From positions 806,001 through 870,000 of the forward strand of contig NZ_JACVAI010000002.1 in the NCBI RefSeq assembly GCF_014851765.1: DNA of 64,000 nt, in the 5' to 3' direction. Positions within the stretch are counted from its first letter, which is position 1. Each line of letters opens with the position of its first letter. This document shows positions 45,919 to 55,427 of this stretch, piece after piece. The position numbers and the translations under genes were made by a program. The stretch comes from Pseudomonas sp. PDM04. GTDB lineage: Bacteria; Pseudomonadota; Gammaproteobacteria; Pseudomonadales; Pseudomonadaceae. The notes under the pieces were generated by a model. The model was not told the origin of the DNA. It worked only from the letters and a program-made list of their open reading frames with translations, and ran no database searches.

Positions 45919-46219
45919 CACTACTCCTCGTGGGTCTTTGATTCTGACCCCTACCTTACCGATGTTTTTCCGGCGAAGGAACATCTACGCCACCCTGTGC
46001 CTGGTTGGACACCGAGAAAAGCCGCACCGAGCACGTATCAAATAGTAGGCACCAATGGCAGAAATGCTCAAGGTACGCTCGTCTTCACGCCGGGTTTGAC
46101 CACAGGTTACGCAGGGGCGGCGACTGAAAATTTCTCGAGGTCGATCGCCTGAACATTGCCGGATGTTGAGACTTAAGACGAACGTCTCTCTATTAAGTCA
46201 CCTCAACTAGGAGAAAGAT

Positions 46220-46270
46220 ATGAGAGGTGTCGCGCAAACCCCCAACGAAAGTGTAGACGAATCTATGTAG
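46220..46270 (+). CDS. possible 16-residue leader-type peptide
   Basis: AGGAGAAAG sits 3 to 7 bases before an ATG that opens a 16-residue frame (MRGVAQTPNESVDESM) ending in TAG. The strength of the site is the only evidence. It may be a leader peptide or a remnant of a truncated gene. Confidence 0.3.
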   Translation: MRGVAQTPNESVDESM

Positions 46271-46312
46271 CAAGACTTTACCCAACGCACAGTAAAGAGT
46301 CGGGCACGCCGG

Positions 46313-46339
46313 GAACTTTTTCGTGCCAACTCGCTCTGC
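46313..46339 (+). promoter_or_regulatory. possible AlgU (sigma-22) promoter upstream of oprI
   Basis: GAACTT at 46313-46318, 16 bases, then TCTGC at 46335-46339 resembles the GAACTT-N16/17-TCTGA consensus of envelope-stress sigma AlgU. It is about 195 bases before oprI, so a long leader or a second promoter would be needed. Confidence 0.4.
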
Positions 46340-46534
46340 GCGGGCCTTGCGGCTGGATATTTTTTAAGCAATTGCAAGTAAAAGTTGCTCGAAAAAGAAT
46401 CAACGCCTACAATTTTTTTGGCTTCTTGCTTTACGTCAGTTTACTTACGACAAGTAATGGGTAGTATGTACGCCGGCTCTTTCCTCACCGTGAGGAGACA
46501 GCTACTTAATGGAAAGTCCTTGAAGGGGAACACG

Positions 46535-46786
46535 ATGAACAACGTTCTGAAATTCTCTGCTCTGGCTCTGGCCGCAGTTCTGGCTACCGGTTGCAGCAGC
46601 GTATCGAAAGAAACCGAAGCACGTCTGACTGCAACTGAAGACGCAGCAGCTCGCGCCCAAGCTCGTGCAGACGAAGCGTACCGTAAAGCTGATGAAGCTC
46701 TGGCTGCTGCTCAAAAAGCACAACAGACTGCTGACGAAGCTAACGAGCGTGCTCTGCGCATGCTGGAAAAAGCTAGCCGCAAGTAA
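46535..46786 (+). CDS. oprI: major outer membrane lipoprotein OprI
   Basis: The 83-residue precursor has a lipoprotein signal peptide with lipobox LATGC (Cys20). The mature chain is a 64-residue Ala/Glu/Arg/Lys heptad coiled coil ending in Lys83. OprI is the Braun-type lipoprotein of pseudomonads: it forms helical trimers, and its C-terminal Lys can be joined to peptidoglycan. The gene is rich in T-ending codons, in contrast to its neighbours, as expected of very highly expressed genes. AAGGGGAA precedes the ATG. Confidence 0.97.
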   Translation: MNNVLKFSALALAAVLATGCSSVSKETEARLTATEDAAARAQARADEAYRKADEALAAAQKAQQTADEANERALRMLEKASRK

Positions 46787-46807
46787 TAATCCTTCGGGAT
46801 TGTTATC

Positions 46808-46838
46808 AAGCCGACCCATTTTTGGGTCGGCTTTTTTA
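46808..46838 (+). terminator. terminator of oprI
   Basis: AGCCGACCCA (46809-46818) pairs with TGGGTCGGCT (46823-46832), followed by five T. It starts 22 bases after the stop. Confidence 0.92.
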
Positions 46839-46863
46839 TGGCCCGCAGTTTTGTGCAGGCCAT

Positions 46864-46898
46864 AAAAAACCCGCCGACGCAGCCTGCCTCGGCGGGTT
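46864..46898 (-). terminator. terminator of the L,D-transpeptidase gene
   Basis: AACCCGCCGA (46868-46877) pairs with TCGGCGGGTT (46889-46898). On the minus strand it is followed by a T run. Together with the oprI terminator it separates the converging genes. Confidence 0.9.
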
Positions 46899-46909
46899 CT
46901 AGTCAAGCC

Positions 46910-47899
46910 TTACTGCAGCGGGTCGAGCGGTGCACTCGAGACCATCGGCGCCGACGTATTGGGCACGGCAATTTCCACCGGCAGGCCATCTTCGGCCGCC
47001 ACGACATCACGCACCACATCCCAGTTCATGCGCAGGTTGTTGGTGATGTCTTCACGCTTGAGCATCGCGTTGATCACGGCCGTGTGCTTGTCGACCACCG
47101 ACGGGTTGCCCTTGTCGTCCAGCGGCGTGTGCGCCTCCAGGTAGACCTTGCCACCACTGACGCCGAACTTGTACGAATCATTGATGATGCGCACCGAGGT
47201 ACCCACCGGCACCATGCTGGCCATTTCCAGCACGTTGTTGTTGAACATGCGGAAGCAACCGTGGCTGGTGCGCATGCCGATGCCGAACTTCTTGTTGGAG
47301 CCGTGGATCAGGTAGCCCGGCGTGCCCAGGGTGAACTTGAAGGGGCCCAGCGGGTTGTCCGGACCCGCCGGCACCACGTTCGGCAACGGATCTCCATCAG
47401 CGGCGTGTTCGGCCTTGATCGACGCCGGAGGGGTCCAGGTCGGGTTCGGGGTCTTGGCGATGATGCTGGTGTGGGCAATCGGTGAGCCCCAGCCTTCACG
47501 ACCGATACCCAGCGGGAAGGTGTACACCACGTTCCGCCCCTTCGGGTAATAGTAGAGGCGGTATTCAGCCAGGTTGATGACGATGCCTTCACGCGGGCCC
47601 GGTGGCAGGATGAAACGCGTCGGCAGCACGATCTCGGTGCCAGCGCCCGGCAACCACGGGTCGACGCCAGGGTTGGCCGCGACCATTTCCAGGTAACCCA
47701 GGTCGTAGGTCGTGCCGAGGTCGGCGAAGGTGTCTTCGTACTTGGCCTTGATCACCTGAACCTGGCCGATGATGTCTTCGCCAGGCGGTGGCAGGGGCAA
47801 CTCCAATGCCGCTACGGGACCTGCGGCACACAGGGCGGCAAGTGTCAGGCAGCGGGTGACGGCAGGAAAGCGCGGCAACATCCGGAAAATCCTTCGCAT
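46910..47899 (-). CDS. periplasmic L,D-transpeptidase (YkuD domain)
   Basis: The 329-residue protein has a signal peptide (TLAALCAAGPVAA then LELPLP), a LysM-like stretch (~60-95, DLGYLEMVAANPGVDPWLPG) and the YkuD catalytic domain with GYLIHGSNK and the Ser-His-Gly-Cys-Phe-Arg nucleophile motif. The cysteine makes 3-3 crosslinks in peptidoglycan or ties lipoprotein to it. It converges on oprI, whose Lys-ended product is the natural substrate of ErfK/YbiS-type members, so attachment of OprI is a likely role. The ATG at 47899 is preferred to a TTG at 47908. Confidence 0.92.
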   Translation of the reverse strand: MRRIFRMLPRFPAVTRCLTLAALCAAGPVAALELPLPPPGEDIIGQVQVIKAKYEDTFADLGTTYDLGYLEMVAANPGVDPWLPGAGTEIVLPTRFILPPGPREGIVINLAEYRLYYYPKGRNVVYTFPLGIGREGWGSPIAHTSIIAKTPNPTWTPPASIKAEHAADGDPLPNVVPAGPDNPLGPFKFTLGTPGYLIHGSNKKFGIGMRTSHGCFRMFNNNVLEMASMVPVGTSVRIINDSYKFGVSGGKVYLEAHTPLDDKGNPSVVDKHTAVINAMLKREDITNNLRMNWDVVRDVVAAEDGLPVEIAVPNTSAPMVSSAPLDPLQ

Positions 47900-47982
47900 G
47901 ATCGACAAGGGTAAAAAACGCGATTGTACACCGACGCCCGTAAATTCGGGGAGTTGGCCGATAGCACGCTGTCCTGGGTGCT

Positions 47983-48276
47983 TCAGAGCTCGAAGCGCAG
48001 CTCAGGCCAGATCGGCGAGGTGCCGCGTTTCTGCGATTCCAGGATCGCCCGGCACAGCGAGCACAGGCGCTGGTCCTGGAACACCCGACGGTCGACGTTC
48101 GACCAGCGCGGCTGCGCCGGCAGCAGGCTGCCGCACAAGGTTCGATCGGCCGAGCCGCCCAGCTCCAGTTGACGGGTCACCAGATGCACCCGCACTTCCT
48201 GGCAGGCGAACAGATCCAGCTGTTCGTCAGGCTCGATCAGTTGATAGGCAAAAAGTGACCAGGCGGGACGCGGCAT
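47983..48276 (-). CDS. conserved small protein of unknown function with CxxC
   Basis: The 97-residue protein is hydrophilic and contains Cys-Ser-Leu-Cys near residue 72 and two other cysteines in the middle (FACQEVRVH and LCGSLLPA). A zinc or redox role is possible. It lies between the L,D-transpeptidase and tesA genes on the same strand; I recall an unnamed gene in this place in P. aeruginosa. Function not recognised. Confidence 0.7.
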   Translation of the reverse strand: MPRPAWSLFAYQLIEPDEQLDLFACQEVRVHLVTRQLELGGSADRTLCGSLLPAQPRWSNVDRRVFQDQRLCSLCRAILESQKRGTSPIWPELRFEL

Positions 48277-48332
48277 CGGGGGCTCCAGATCGGGGGCGCC
48301 ACATTAGCCGAAACGTCGCCGCTAGAAAAGCG

Positions 48333-48938
48333 TCAAAGCAGCGGTTTCAGTGTCGGCCAGACATTTTCCAGCAACTTGTCCTGAGCCCCCGCCGCCGGGT
48401 GCAGGCCATCGGCTTGCATCATGTCCGGATGCCCGCCGACACCGTCGAGAAAAAACGGCACCAGGGGGATTTTCTTCTCGTCGGCGACGTTGCTGTACAC
48501 CTCCGCGAATGCCTTGGTGTAGCGCGCACCGTAGTTGGGTGGCAATTGCATGCCGAGCAACAACACCTTGGCCCCACTGGCACGTGAGCTGTCGATCATC
48601 GCTGCAAGGTTTTGTTGCAATTGCGTTGGCAGCATTCCGCGCAGGCCGTCATTGCCGCCCAACTCGAGGATCACCAGCTCCGGCTTATGCTCTGCAAGCA
48701 GCGCCGGCAGGCGCGCCTGGCCCCCGGCACTGGTGTCACCGCTGATGGACGCGTTGACCACCTTATCGTCGAAACCTTCGCGCTTGAGCCGTTGCTCAAG
48801 CAGCGACACCCACCCAACGCGGGTATCCAGCCCGAAACCGGCGCTGATACTATCGCCAACGATCAGGACTGTACCCGCCGCTGCGTTCTGGGCCATGCAC
48901 ATCAAGGCCAGGCCAGCACTCAAAAACCAAACACGCAT
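48333..48938 (-). CDS. tesA: periplasmic acyl-CoA thioesterase I / arylesterase TesA
   Basis: The 201-residue SGNH hydrolase has a signal peptide (LALMCMAQNAAA) and the block residues VGDSISAGFG (Ser30), a Gly in SISGDTSAGG, GGNDGLRG with Asn and DGLHP with Asp-His. TesA cleaves acyl-CoA, aryl esters and lysophospholipids in the periplasm. The ATG at 48938 has GGAG upstream. It starts only 10 bases from the ATG of the divergent ABC transporter gene. Confidence 0.94.
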   Translation of the reverse strand: MRVWFLSAGLALMCMAQNAAAGTVLIVGDSISAGFGLDTRVGWVSLLEQRLKREGFDDKVVNASISGDTSAGGQARLPALLAEHKPELVILELGGNDGLRGMLPTQLQQNLAAMIDSSRASGAKVLLLGMQLPPNYGARYTKAFAEVYSNVADEKKIPLVPFFLDGVGGHPDMMQADGLHPAAGAQDKLLENVWPTLKPLL

Positions 48939-48948
48939 CGGATTCTCC

Positions 48949-49632
48949 ATGGGCGCAAGCATTCTCACCGCGAAGAACCTCAGCAAAGTGGTTCCCAGCG
49001 CGGAAGGTGAACTGACTATCCTGCACGAACTCAGCCTGGAACTGAACAAGGGCGACAGCCTGGCCATCGTCGGCGCCTCCGGTTCAGGCAAATCCACCCT
49101 TCTGGGCCTGCTCGCCGGCCTCGACCTGCCGAGCAGCGGTGAAGTCACCCTCGCCGGCCAGGGCCTGAGCACTCTGGACGAAGACCAACGGGCACGCATC
49201 CGGGCCGAACACGTCGGTTTCGTGTTCCAGTCCTTCCAGTTGCTCGACAGCCTCAACGCCCTGGAAAACGTTATGCTGCCGCTGGAACTCGACGGCCGCA
49301 AAGACGCCCGTGAACGCGCCACCGAGCTACTGCAGCGGGTTGGACTTGGCCAGCGCCTGACTCACTCGCCACGCCAACTTTCCGGTGGCGAACAACAGCG
49401 CGTGGCGATTGCCCGCGCGTTTGCCGCCGAGCCGGATGTGCTGTTTGCCGACGAGCCCACCGGCAACCTCGACAGCCACACCGGCGAGCGCATCAGCGAC
49501 CTGTTGTTCGAATTGAACAAGGAAAGCGGCACGACGCTGGTGTTGGTGACGCACGACGAACGCCTGGCACATCGCTGCCGGCGCCTGATCCGTCTTGAAG
49601 CGGGCCTGTTGGTCGCCCCTCTGGAGCCTTGA
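48949..49632 (+). CDS. ABC transporter ATP-binding protein (LolD/MacB-like)
   Basis: The 227-residue ATPase has Walker A GASGSGKST, the Q-loop FQSFQLLD, signature LSGGEQQRVAIARAFA, Walker B LFADEPTGNLD and the H-loop THD. It resembles E. coli YbbA, a partner of a large FtsX-type permease, and the permease gene overlaps its stop by one base. The pair was proposed to act with TesA in E. coli by neighbourhood; the same divergent order is kept here. Confidence 0.93.
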   Translation: MGASILTAKNLSKVVPSAEGELTILHELSLELNKGDSLAIVGASGSGKSTLLGLLAGLDLPSSGEVTLAGQGLSTLDEDQRARIRAEHVGFVFQSFQLLDSLNALENVMLPLELDGRKDARERATELLQRVGLGQRLTHSPRQLSGGEQQRVAIARAFAAEPDVLFADEPTGNLDSHTGERISDLLFELNKESGTTLVLVTHDERLAHRCRRLIRLEAGLLVAPLEP

Positions 49633-52136
49633 TGGCACGCCTGCCGCTGTTGCGCCTGTTCAGTCTCGCCATCCGCCAACTGCTGCGCGACGCCCGCGCC
49701 GGCGAACTGCGGGTGTTGTTCTTCGCTTTATTGGTGGCGGTAGCCGCCAGTACCGCCATCGGTTATTTCGGCGCTCGCCTGAACGGCGCCATGATGCTGC
49801 GCGCGACCGAGTTTCTCGGCGCCGACCTGCTGCTCGAAGGCAGTTCGCCGGCGCGCGCGGAGCAGATCCGCAGCGGCACGGAGCTGGGGCTTGAACACGC
49901 GCAGGTGGTGGAGTTCTCCAGTGTCATCGCCACTGACAATGGCATTCAACTGTCCAGTATCAAGGCCGCCGACGACGTCTATCCGCTGCGCGGCGAACTG
50001 AAAAGCGCGGCGGCCCCCTTTGCACCGGAGGAGCCCGGCGGCGGGCCCAAGCCCGGTGAGGCGTGGGTAGAAGCGCGGCTGCTGACGGCGCTGGACCTGA
50101 AAATCGGTGACAGCATCGATGTCGGCATGCGTACCCTGAAACTCGCAAGGGTGCTGACCTACGAACCGGACCGCGCCGGCAATTTCTACAGCCTGACGCC
50201 CCGAGTGTTGATCAACCTCAGCGACCTCGCGGCCACCGGAGTGGTGCAACCCGGCAGCCGCGTCAGCTATCGCGAACTCTGGCGGGGCAAGGCCGAGGCG
50301 CTGGAAACCTATCGTCAATTGATCAAACCCGGCCTCGCTGCCAACCAACGCATCCAGGATGCCCGCGACGGCAACCAGCAGATCGGTGGCGCCCTGGGCA
50401 AGGCCGAACGCTACCTGAACATGGCCAGCCTGGTCGCCGTATTGCTGGCCGGTGTCGCGGTGGCGCTTTCGGCAACACGCTTCGCCACCCGCCGCTTCGA
50501 CGCCAGCGCATTGTTGCGCTGCCTGGGGCTGTCGCGCCGTGAAACGCTGGTGCTGTTCAGCCTGCAACTGACGGTGCTTGGATTGTTGGCCAGCATCGGT
50601 GGCGCCTTGATCGGCTGGCTGGCGCAACTGGGGCTGTTCGCGCTGTTGCATGACCTGCTGCCCAGCGACGTGCCCCCCGGCGGCCTGTTTCCGGCCATCG
50701 CCGGGATCGGCACCGGGCTGGTGGCGCTGGCCGGTTTTGCCCTGCCACCCTTGGCGGCGCTGGGTCGCGTGCCGCCATTGCGCGTACTGCGCCGCGACAT
50801 GTTGCCGATTCCGTCCAGCACCTGGATGGTCTATGGCGCGGCCTTGGGCGCGCTCGGCTTGATCATGTGGCGCCTGAGTCTGGACCTGCTGCTGACATTC
50901 GCCCTGCTCGGCGGTGGCGTGATTGCCGCACTGGTACTGGGCGGCCTGCTGTTGCTGCTGCTCAAAAGCCTGCGCCGGATGCTCGCGCGCGCCTCGTTAC
51001 CGTGGCGACTCGGCCTCGGTCAACTGCTGCGCCATCCACTGGCTGCAGCGGGGCAGTCGCTGGCGTTCGGCTTGATCCTGCTGTCCATGGCCCTGATCGC
51101 CCTGTTGCGTGGCGAGTTGCTGGACACCTGGCAAAATCAGCTGCCGAAAAATGCACCGAATTATTTTGCGCTGAACATCCTGCCGGCTGAAAAACAGGCC
51201 TTCACCGATCGCCTGATCGAACTGTCGGCACAGGCGGCACCGCTGTACCCGGTGGTCCCGGGTCGGTTGATCAGCATCAATGGCGAACCGGTACAGCAAA
51301 TTGTCAGCAAGGATTCCGCCGGGGATCGGGCGATCCAGCGCGACCTGAGTCTGACCTGGGCGGCGGACCTGCCGGCCGGCAATCGACTCACCGCCGGCAA
51401 CTGGTGGAGCGAACAGGCGCCGGAGGACATTCCCGGCGTATCGGTGGAAGGCAAGGTCGCCGAGAGCCTGAAGCTGAAACTGGGCGATCACATGGTGTTC
51501 AGTGTCGGCGGCGTCAATCGCGAAGCGAAGGTCACCAGCCTGCGGGAGATCAACTGGGACAACTTCCAGCCGAACTTCTTCATGATCTTCCAGCCGGGGA
51601 CGCTCAAGGATCTGCCGGCGACCTACCTGACCAGCTTCTACCTGGCCGCCGGTCACGACCAGCAGATCGTCGATCTGTCCCGGGCCTTTCCGGCGGTGAC
51701 CATCCTGCAAGTCGAAGCGCTGCTGGAACAACTGCGCAGCATCCTCGCCCAGGTGACCCTGGCGGTGGAGTACGTGCTGTTGTTTGTGTTGGCGGCGGGA
51801 ATGGCGGTGCTGTTTTCCGGGCTGCAGGCGACACTGGATGAACGTATCCGCCAGGGCGCGCTGCTGCGAGCACTCGGGGCCGAACGACGGTTGCTGGTCA
51901 AGGCCCGGCGTATCGAGTTCGGTTTGCTCGGCGCGGTCAGCGGTTTGCTCGCTGCCCTCGGCTCGGAAGTGGTGAGCCTGGTGCTGTACCGTTACGCGTT
52001 CGACCTGCCGTGGCACCCGCACCCCTGGCTGCTGGTGCTGCCCCTGATCGGCGCTGCACTGATCGGCGGGGCCGGCGTGTTCGGCACCCGTCGGGCCCTG
52101 AACGCCAGCCCACTGACAGTCCTGCGCGAGGGTTGA
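49632..52136 (+). CDS. FtsX-type ABC permease (YbbP-like)
   Basis: The 834-residue inner membrane protein has an N-terminal helix, a large periplasmic domain (~45-240), and two clusters of four helices joined by a second periplasmic domain. This is the organisation of YbbP/MacB-like permeases with two FtsX units. [24 protein letters not shown]-like and [22 protein letters not shown]-like coupling loops are visible before the second and sixth helices. The ATG at 49632 overlaps the TGA of the ATPase gene. Likely exports or extracts a lipid- or lipoprotein-like substrate, unproved. Confidence 0.92.
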   Translation: MARLPLLRLFSLAIRQLLRDARAGELRVLFFALLVAVAASTAIGYFGARLNGAMMLRATEFLGADLLLEGSSPARAEQIRSGTELGLEHAQVVEFSSVIATDNGIQLSSIKAADDVYPLRGELKSAAAPFAPEEPGGGPKPGEAWVEARLLTALDLKIGDSIDVGMRTLKLARVLTYEPDRAGNFYSLTPRVLINLSDLAATGVVQPGSRVSYRELWRGKAEALETYRQLIKPGLAANQRIQDARDGNQQIGGALGKAERYLNMASLVAVLLAGVAVALSATRFATRRFDASALLRCLGLSRRETLVLFSLQLTVLGLLASIGGALIGWLAQLGLFALLHDLLPSDVPPGGLFPAIAGIGTGLVALAGFALPPLAALGRVPPLRVLRRDMLPIPSSTWMVYGAALGALGLIMWRLSLDLLLTFALLGGGVIAALVLGGLLLLLLKSLRRMLARASLPWRLGLGQLLRHPLAAAGQSLAFGLILLSMALIALLRGELLDTWQNQLPKNAPNYFALNILPAEKQAFTDRLIELSAQAAPLYPVVPGRLISINGEPVQQIVSKDSAGDRAIQRDLSLTWAADLPAGNRLTAGNWWSEQAPEDIPGVSVEGKVAESLKLKLGDHMVFSVGGVNREAKVTSLREINWDNFQPNFFMIFQPGTLKDLPATYLTSFYLAAGHDQQIVDLSRAFPAVTILQVEALLEQLRSILAQVTLAVEYVLLFVLAAGMAVLFSGLQATLDERIRQGALLRALGAERRLLVKARRIEFGLLGAVSGLLAALGSEVVSLVLYRYAFDLPWHPHPWLLVLPLIGAALIGGAGVFGTRRALNASPLTVLREG

Positions 52137-52177
52137 TAGACTCACGCACTCGACTGAATTCACCACAAGAAGTTGCC

Positions 52178-52675
52178 ATGAGCCGTTACCGCCCTCCCCG
52201 CACCGCTGGCACCGCGCTGATCACCCCTGAAGGTGAAGCGCGGATGCGCGCCGAGTTCCATGAACTCTGGCATGTGCGTCGCCCGCAAGTGACTCAATCG
52301 GTCAGCGAAGCGGCGGCCCAGGGCGATCGCTCCGAAAACGCGGAGTACACATACGGGAAAAAGATGTTGCGCGAAATCGACAGTCGCGTGCGCTTTCTGA
52401 CCAAGCGGCTGGAAGCACTCAAAGTCGTCAGTGAAAAGCCCAGCGACCCGAATAAAGTCTACTTCGGCGCCTGGGTCACGATCGAAGACGAGGATGGCAA
52501 GGAATCACGCTATCGCATCGTCGGCCCGGACGAACTGGACTTGAAACTCGGCCTGATCAGTATCGACTCCCCGCTGGCTCGCGCCCTGATCGGCAAAGCG
52601 CTGGACGCCGAAGTGCGGGTACAGACGCCGACCGGCGAGCAGTGCGTGTACATCGTGGCGATCGACTACCCCTGA
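52178..52675 (+). CDS. greB: transcription elongation factor GreB
   Basis: The 165-residue protein rescues backtracked RNA polymerase by stimulating RNA cleavage. The coiled-coil tip [19 protein letters not shown] holds the catalytic acidic pair (Asp50 and Glu53). The FKBP-like domain with [14 protein letters not shown] and an RIVGPDE strand follows. The N-terminus and length are those of GreB rather than GreA. Confidence 0.96.
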   Translation: MSRYRPPRTAGTALITPEGEARMRAEFHELWHVRRPQVTQSVSEAAAQGDRSENAEYTYGKKMLREIDSRVRFLTKRLEALKVVSEKPSDPNKVYFGAWVTIEDEDGKESRYRIVGPDELDLKLGLISIDSPLARALIGKALDAEVRVQTPTGEQCVYIVAIDYP

Positions 52676-52678
52676 CAC

Positions 52679-52987
52679 TCAGCGACGGGTGATCAACCCT
52701 TGCCGGGCGACGCGGGTCAATTGCCTGATCACTTCGGGTGCGTCTTGCGCGCTGGGCGATTGGATCACCGCCAGGTCGAAACTGTCGCTGGCAAAGCGAA
52801 CCAGCGACTCGCCGTCTTCGACAAACTGGATCAGGAAGGCGGCAGGCCCACCGGTACGACGAGGCCAGCCATCGAGGTAACGCAGGAGCGTCGGCTGATG
52901 CTTGCCGCCAAGCAGGATTTTTGGATTGCGCTGGGTGAGATGTGCCGTGATCGGCGCGGGGCGTACAACGGGGTTTAGTGCATTCAT
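52679..52987 (-). CDS. conserved small protein of unknown function
   Basis: The 102-residue protein contains KILLGGKHQPTLLRYLDGWP and a C-terminal FDLAVIQSPSAQDAPEVIRQ helix/strand pair. It has no membrane segment. The second half looks like the end of a Rossmann-type domain. Codon use is like the neighbours. It converges on greB with a 3-base gap. Function unknown. Confidence 0.65.
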   Translation of the reverse strand: MNALNPVVRPAPITAHLTQRNPKILLGGKHQPTLLRYLDGWPRRTGGPAAFLIQFVEDGESLVRFASDSFDLAVIQSPSAQDAPEVIRQLTRVARQGLITRR

Positions 52988-53188
52988 CGTGTCGTGTCTC
53001 TGCCTCAAAAGTCTGCATGGCAGGTGAGAGGCAACACCGAACCAGCGCTTTAGCGGTATTTCGAAGCCTGTCTCAAGCTTCTATCGGCAACTGGATCAGT
53101 CACCTGGCGCCCCGCAAGTAGCTGTTTAAATCGGCGCATGGGCAGCATCGTAGAGAAGCCGGCACAACAGTGTCAAGAATATCGAGCA

Positions 53189-53221
53189 ACAAAAAAGGCC
53201 CGCGCAATGCGGGCCTTTTTC
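53189..53221 (-). terminator. terminator of the DoxX gene
   Basis: GGCCCGC (53197-53203) pairs with GCGGGCC (53209-53215). Read on the minus strand it ends in a T run, 21 bases after the DoxX stop. Confidence 0.88.
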
Positions 53222-53235
53222 TTGAGCCAGAGCGG

Positions 53236-53670
53236 TTAGCCGGCGATGGCGCGGTCCACCGAGAGCTTGCCGGCACCTTCGATCAGTACCGCGATGCTGC
53301 CACCGAGCAGGGCCAATGCGAACTCATAACCGTTGTTGGCCATGAACAGACCGTTGCTGATGTGCACACTGAAGATCGCGACCAGCGAAAGGAACGTCAG
53401 ACCCAGCGCTGCCGGACGCACCAGCAGGCCGATGATCAGGGCCAGGCCGGCGAAAAACTCGGTACCGCCTGCCAGGGTCGCCATCACATAGCCGGGTGTC
53501 AGGCCAATGCTCTCCATGTACTGGGCGGTGCCTGCCAGGCCGTAGCCACCGAAGGCGCCGAAGAGCTTTTGCGAACCGTGGGCCGCGAAGATGATGCCGA
53601 CGAAGATTCGCAGGACAGTCAGGCCGTAGCCAGCGCGGGTAAACAGTACCTTGTTGATCAGTGTGCTCAT
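53236..53670 (-). CDS. DoxX-family membrane protein
   Basis: The 144-residue protein has four membrane helices and the DoxX marks: GLTVLRIFVGIIFAAHGSQKLFGAFGG at the start, then AGGTEFFAGLALIIGLLVRPAALG. DoxX proteins are thought to be quinone-linked or terpenoid-related membrane oxidoreductase parts; the role is uncertain. The gap before it (53671-53771) is AT-rich and may hold its promoter. Confidence 0.88.
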   Translation of the reverse strand: MSTLINKVLFTRAGYGLTVLRIFVGIIFAAHGSQKLFGAFGGYGLAGTAQYMESIGLTPGYVMATLAGGTEFFAGLALIIGLLVRPAALGLTFLSLVAIFSVHISNGLFMANNGYEFALALLGGSIAVLIEGAGKLSVDRAIAG

Positions 53671-53771
53671 GTTGTCTCATCCATTTTGGAGTAGTGGGTT
53701 GGTCGCCATATTAATCGGTAAATTAAATGTTAAAAGCGCAAATTTTTCGCAATAACAATCAGTTTTTTCGA

Positions 53772-55193
53772 TCACTTGCGTGAGACAACTTTTTGCTCCC
53801 GGGGCTCCAATGACACCCGCTCCCGATCGAACGCCAGGTAATACTTGTTCACGCTATTAACATAGCTGACAGGGCCCATTCCCACCTGCTCCATGGCAAT
53901 GCGCTCGACCTGGAAGAACCACTGATTAGGGTTCAAGCCCCGGCGCCGCGCTTCGGCGCGCATGCCCTGCACCCTTTCCGGCCCGATGTTGTAGGCCGCC
54001 AGCGTGAACGCCATGCGCTCGCGCTCGTTGAGTTTGGGGCTGGCGAAAAACTTGCGACGGATCATGGCCAGGTACTTGGCGCCAGCCTGAACATTACCGT
54101 CGACCTCCTGGATATTGCTGACGCCCACACGCTGGGCCGCCGACGGGGTGATCTGCATCAGGCCGGTTGGCGCACCACCACTGCGCGCCCGGGGTTGCAG
54201 GCCGGACTCCTTGAACGCCAGCGCCGCCAGGTTCAGCCAGTCCATGCCTTGCGCGTCGGCGTGTTTTTGCAACACGGGGCGAAGCTTCTCCAGACGCTGG
54301 CGATCCGCCTTGGCCAACGGGTAATGCACCTGGTACAGGCGACGATAGATGCGCAGGAACGCCGCATCCTGATCCGAAGGTTTTTTGTACCCGCTGAGGA
54401 AGCGGTCGATGCTCGCCCGCAGCATCGTGGCATCGCGACGCACGAACCAGAACTCCTCTCCCGGCTCACTGATGAGCACCTGCCGATCAAAACGCAACTT
54501 GGGCAGGATCTTGCCCCAGCGTTCGGCAATCGGTTGCTCGACGATCGTCAGGTGAAAGATTCCACCCTGCACCATCTCCAGCACATCCTCGACCGCCAGG
54601 CTCGGGTCGACCCACTCGACCTTCACCGGTGGCAGTTTGTGCAGGGCCAGTTTCTGGTTGATCTGGCTGATCGCGTCTCCGGCAGCACTGCCGGTCGGCA
54701 ATGCCAGGGTCTTGCCCGACAGCTGTTCAAGGTGGGTGTAGCGTTTTTCGCCTTTGATGCCGACCAGCAACAGCGGGATATTGCTGGCAATCGGCTCGCT
54801 GGTGCTGACGGCATAACCGGGTTGCAGGTCCAGCAATTCACCCGGAGCGACCAGATCGCCCTCCCCGCGCTGCAAGGCGCCGAGCAACTGATCCTTGGCT
54901 TTGGGAATGATCTTGAGCGTCACTTCCTGACCATCACGGGCATGGCCATTGAGGTATTGCTCGAAGGCACGCAATCGATGGTATTCGACACCGATCGGCT
55001 GGCCCTGGACTTCGCCGGAGCTGTTGCGGCTCTGATTGACCAGCACCCGGAGTACCCGGCTGCTGCGAATTTCCTGCAAGTCGCGCACCTTCGCAGCGGG
55101 CACCGCCTGCAACGGACCGGCCAAGCGCGCGACCGCCGGCATCGGCAGCAGCAACGAAGCACACAGCAGTAGCAAAATCGAGGGACGGGTCAT
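53772..55193 (-). CDS. MltF-type membrane-bound lytic transglycosylase
   Basis: The 473-residue protein has a signal sequence (SILLLLCASLLLPMPAVA), a periplasmic solute-binding-like domain (~45-280) and a C-terminal SLT domain. The catalytic Glu is in ALAFKESGLQP, followed by GLMQITPSAA and FTLAAYNIGPERVQ. MltF cleaves peptidoglycan to anhydromuropeptides; its N-terminal domain senses muropeptides in P. aeruginosa MltF. No typical purine-pathway neighbour of mltF is nearby, so this is probably an MltF-like paralogue. Confidence 0.9.
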   Translation of the reverse strand: MTRPSILLLLCASLLLPMPAVARLAGPLQAVPAAKVRDLQEIRSSRVLRVLVNQSRNSSGEVQGQPIGVEYHRLRAFEQYLNGHARDGQEVTLKIIPKAKDQLLGALQRGEGDLVAPGELLDLQPGYAVSTSEPIASNIPLLLVGIKGEKRYTHLEQLSGKTLALPTGSAAGDAISQINQKLALHKLPPVKVEWVDPSLAVEDVLEMVQGGIFHLTIVEQPIAERWGKILPKLRFDRQVLISEPGEEFWFVRRDATMLRASIDRFLSGYKKPSDQDAAFLRIYRRLYQVHYPLAKADRQRLEKLRPVLQKHADAQGMDWLNLAALAFKESGLQPRARSGGAPTGLMQITPSAAQRVGVSNIQEVDGNVQAGAKYLAMIRRKFFASPKLNERERMAFTLAAYNIGPERVQGMRAEARRRGLNPNQWFFQVERIAMEQVGMGPVSYVNSVNKYYLAFDRERVSLEPREQKVVSRK

Positions 55194-55427
55194 CCACTCT
55201 CCGGGAGATAAAGGGGCCGACGTCGATGAATTCATGAATTCGGACGACAGAAACAGAGCGCGCCGAGCGCTGGCAAAGTGCGAAAGACTGGCACAGTGAT
55301 GGCACGGTGACCACCCCCAGCGCTTTCAACGGCTTCAAATGACAGCTTTAACTCGTTGTAGTTCTTGGCTTTTCTTATAAATCTACAGCTCTGATATGCT
55401 TTCGAGCCTTTGGTCCGAGGTAGCACC

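Larger units (their letters stand above)
45919..46534. other. 616-base gap before oprI
   Basis: No gene of normal size is supported. The gap contains an inverted repeat GACTTAA/TTAAGTC (46170-46176 with 46193-46199) and, just after it, a 16-codon frame at 46220-46270 with a strong ribosome binding site. An AlgU-like promoter lies at 46313-46339, followed by an AT-rich oprI leader. An earlier stretch (45960-46150) is open in one frame but has no start signal. Confidence 0.6.

Noticed and set aside
45577-46152. 191-codon open frame on the plus strand
   Set aside because: Its first two thirds are antisense to the acetyltransferase gene. Only the last ~50 codons lie in free DNA, without a start signal.
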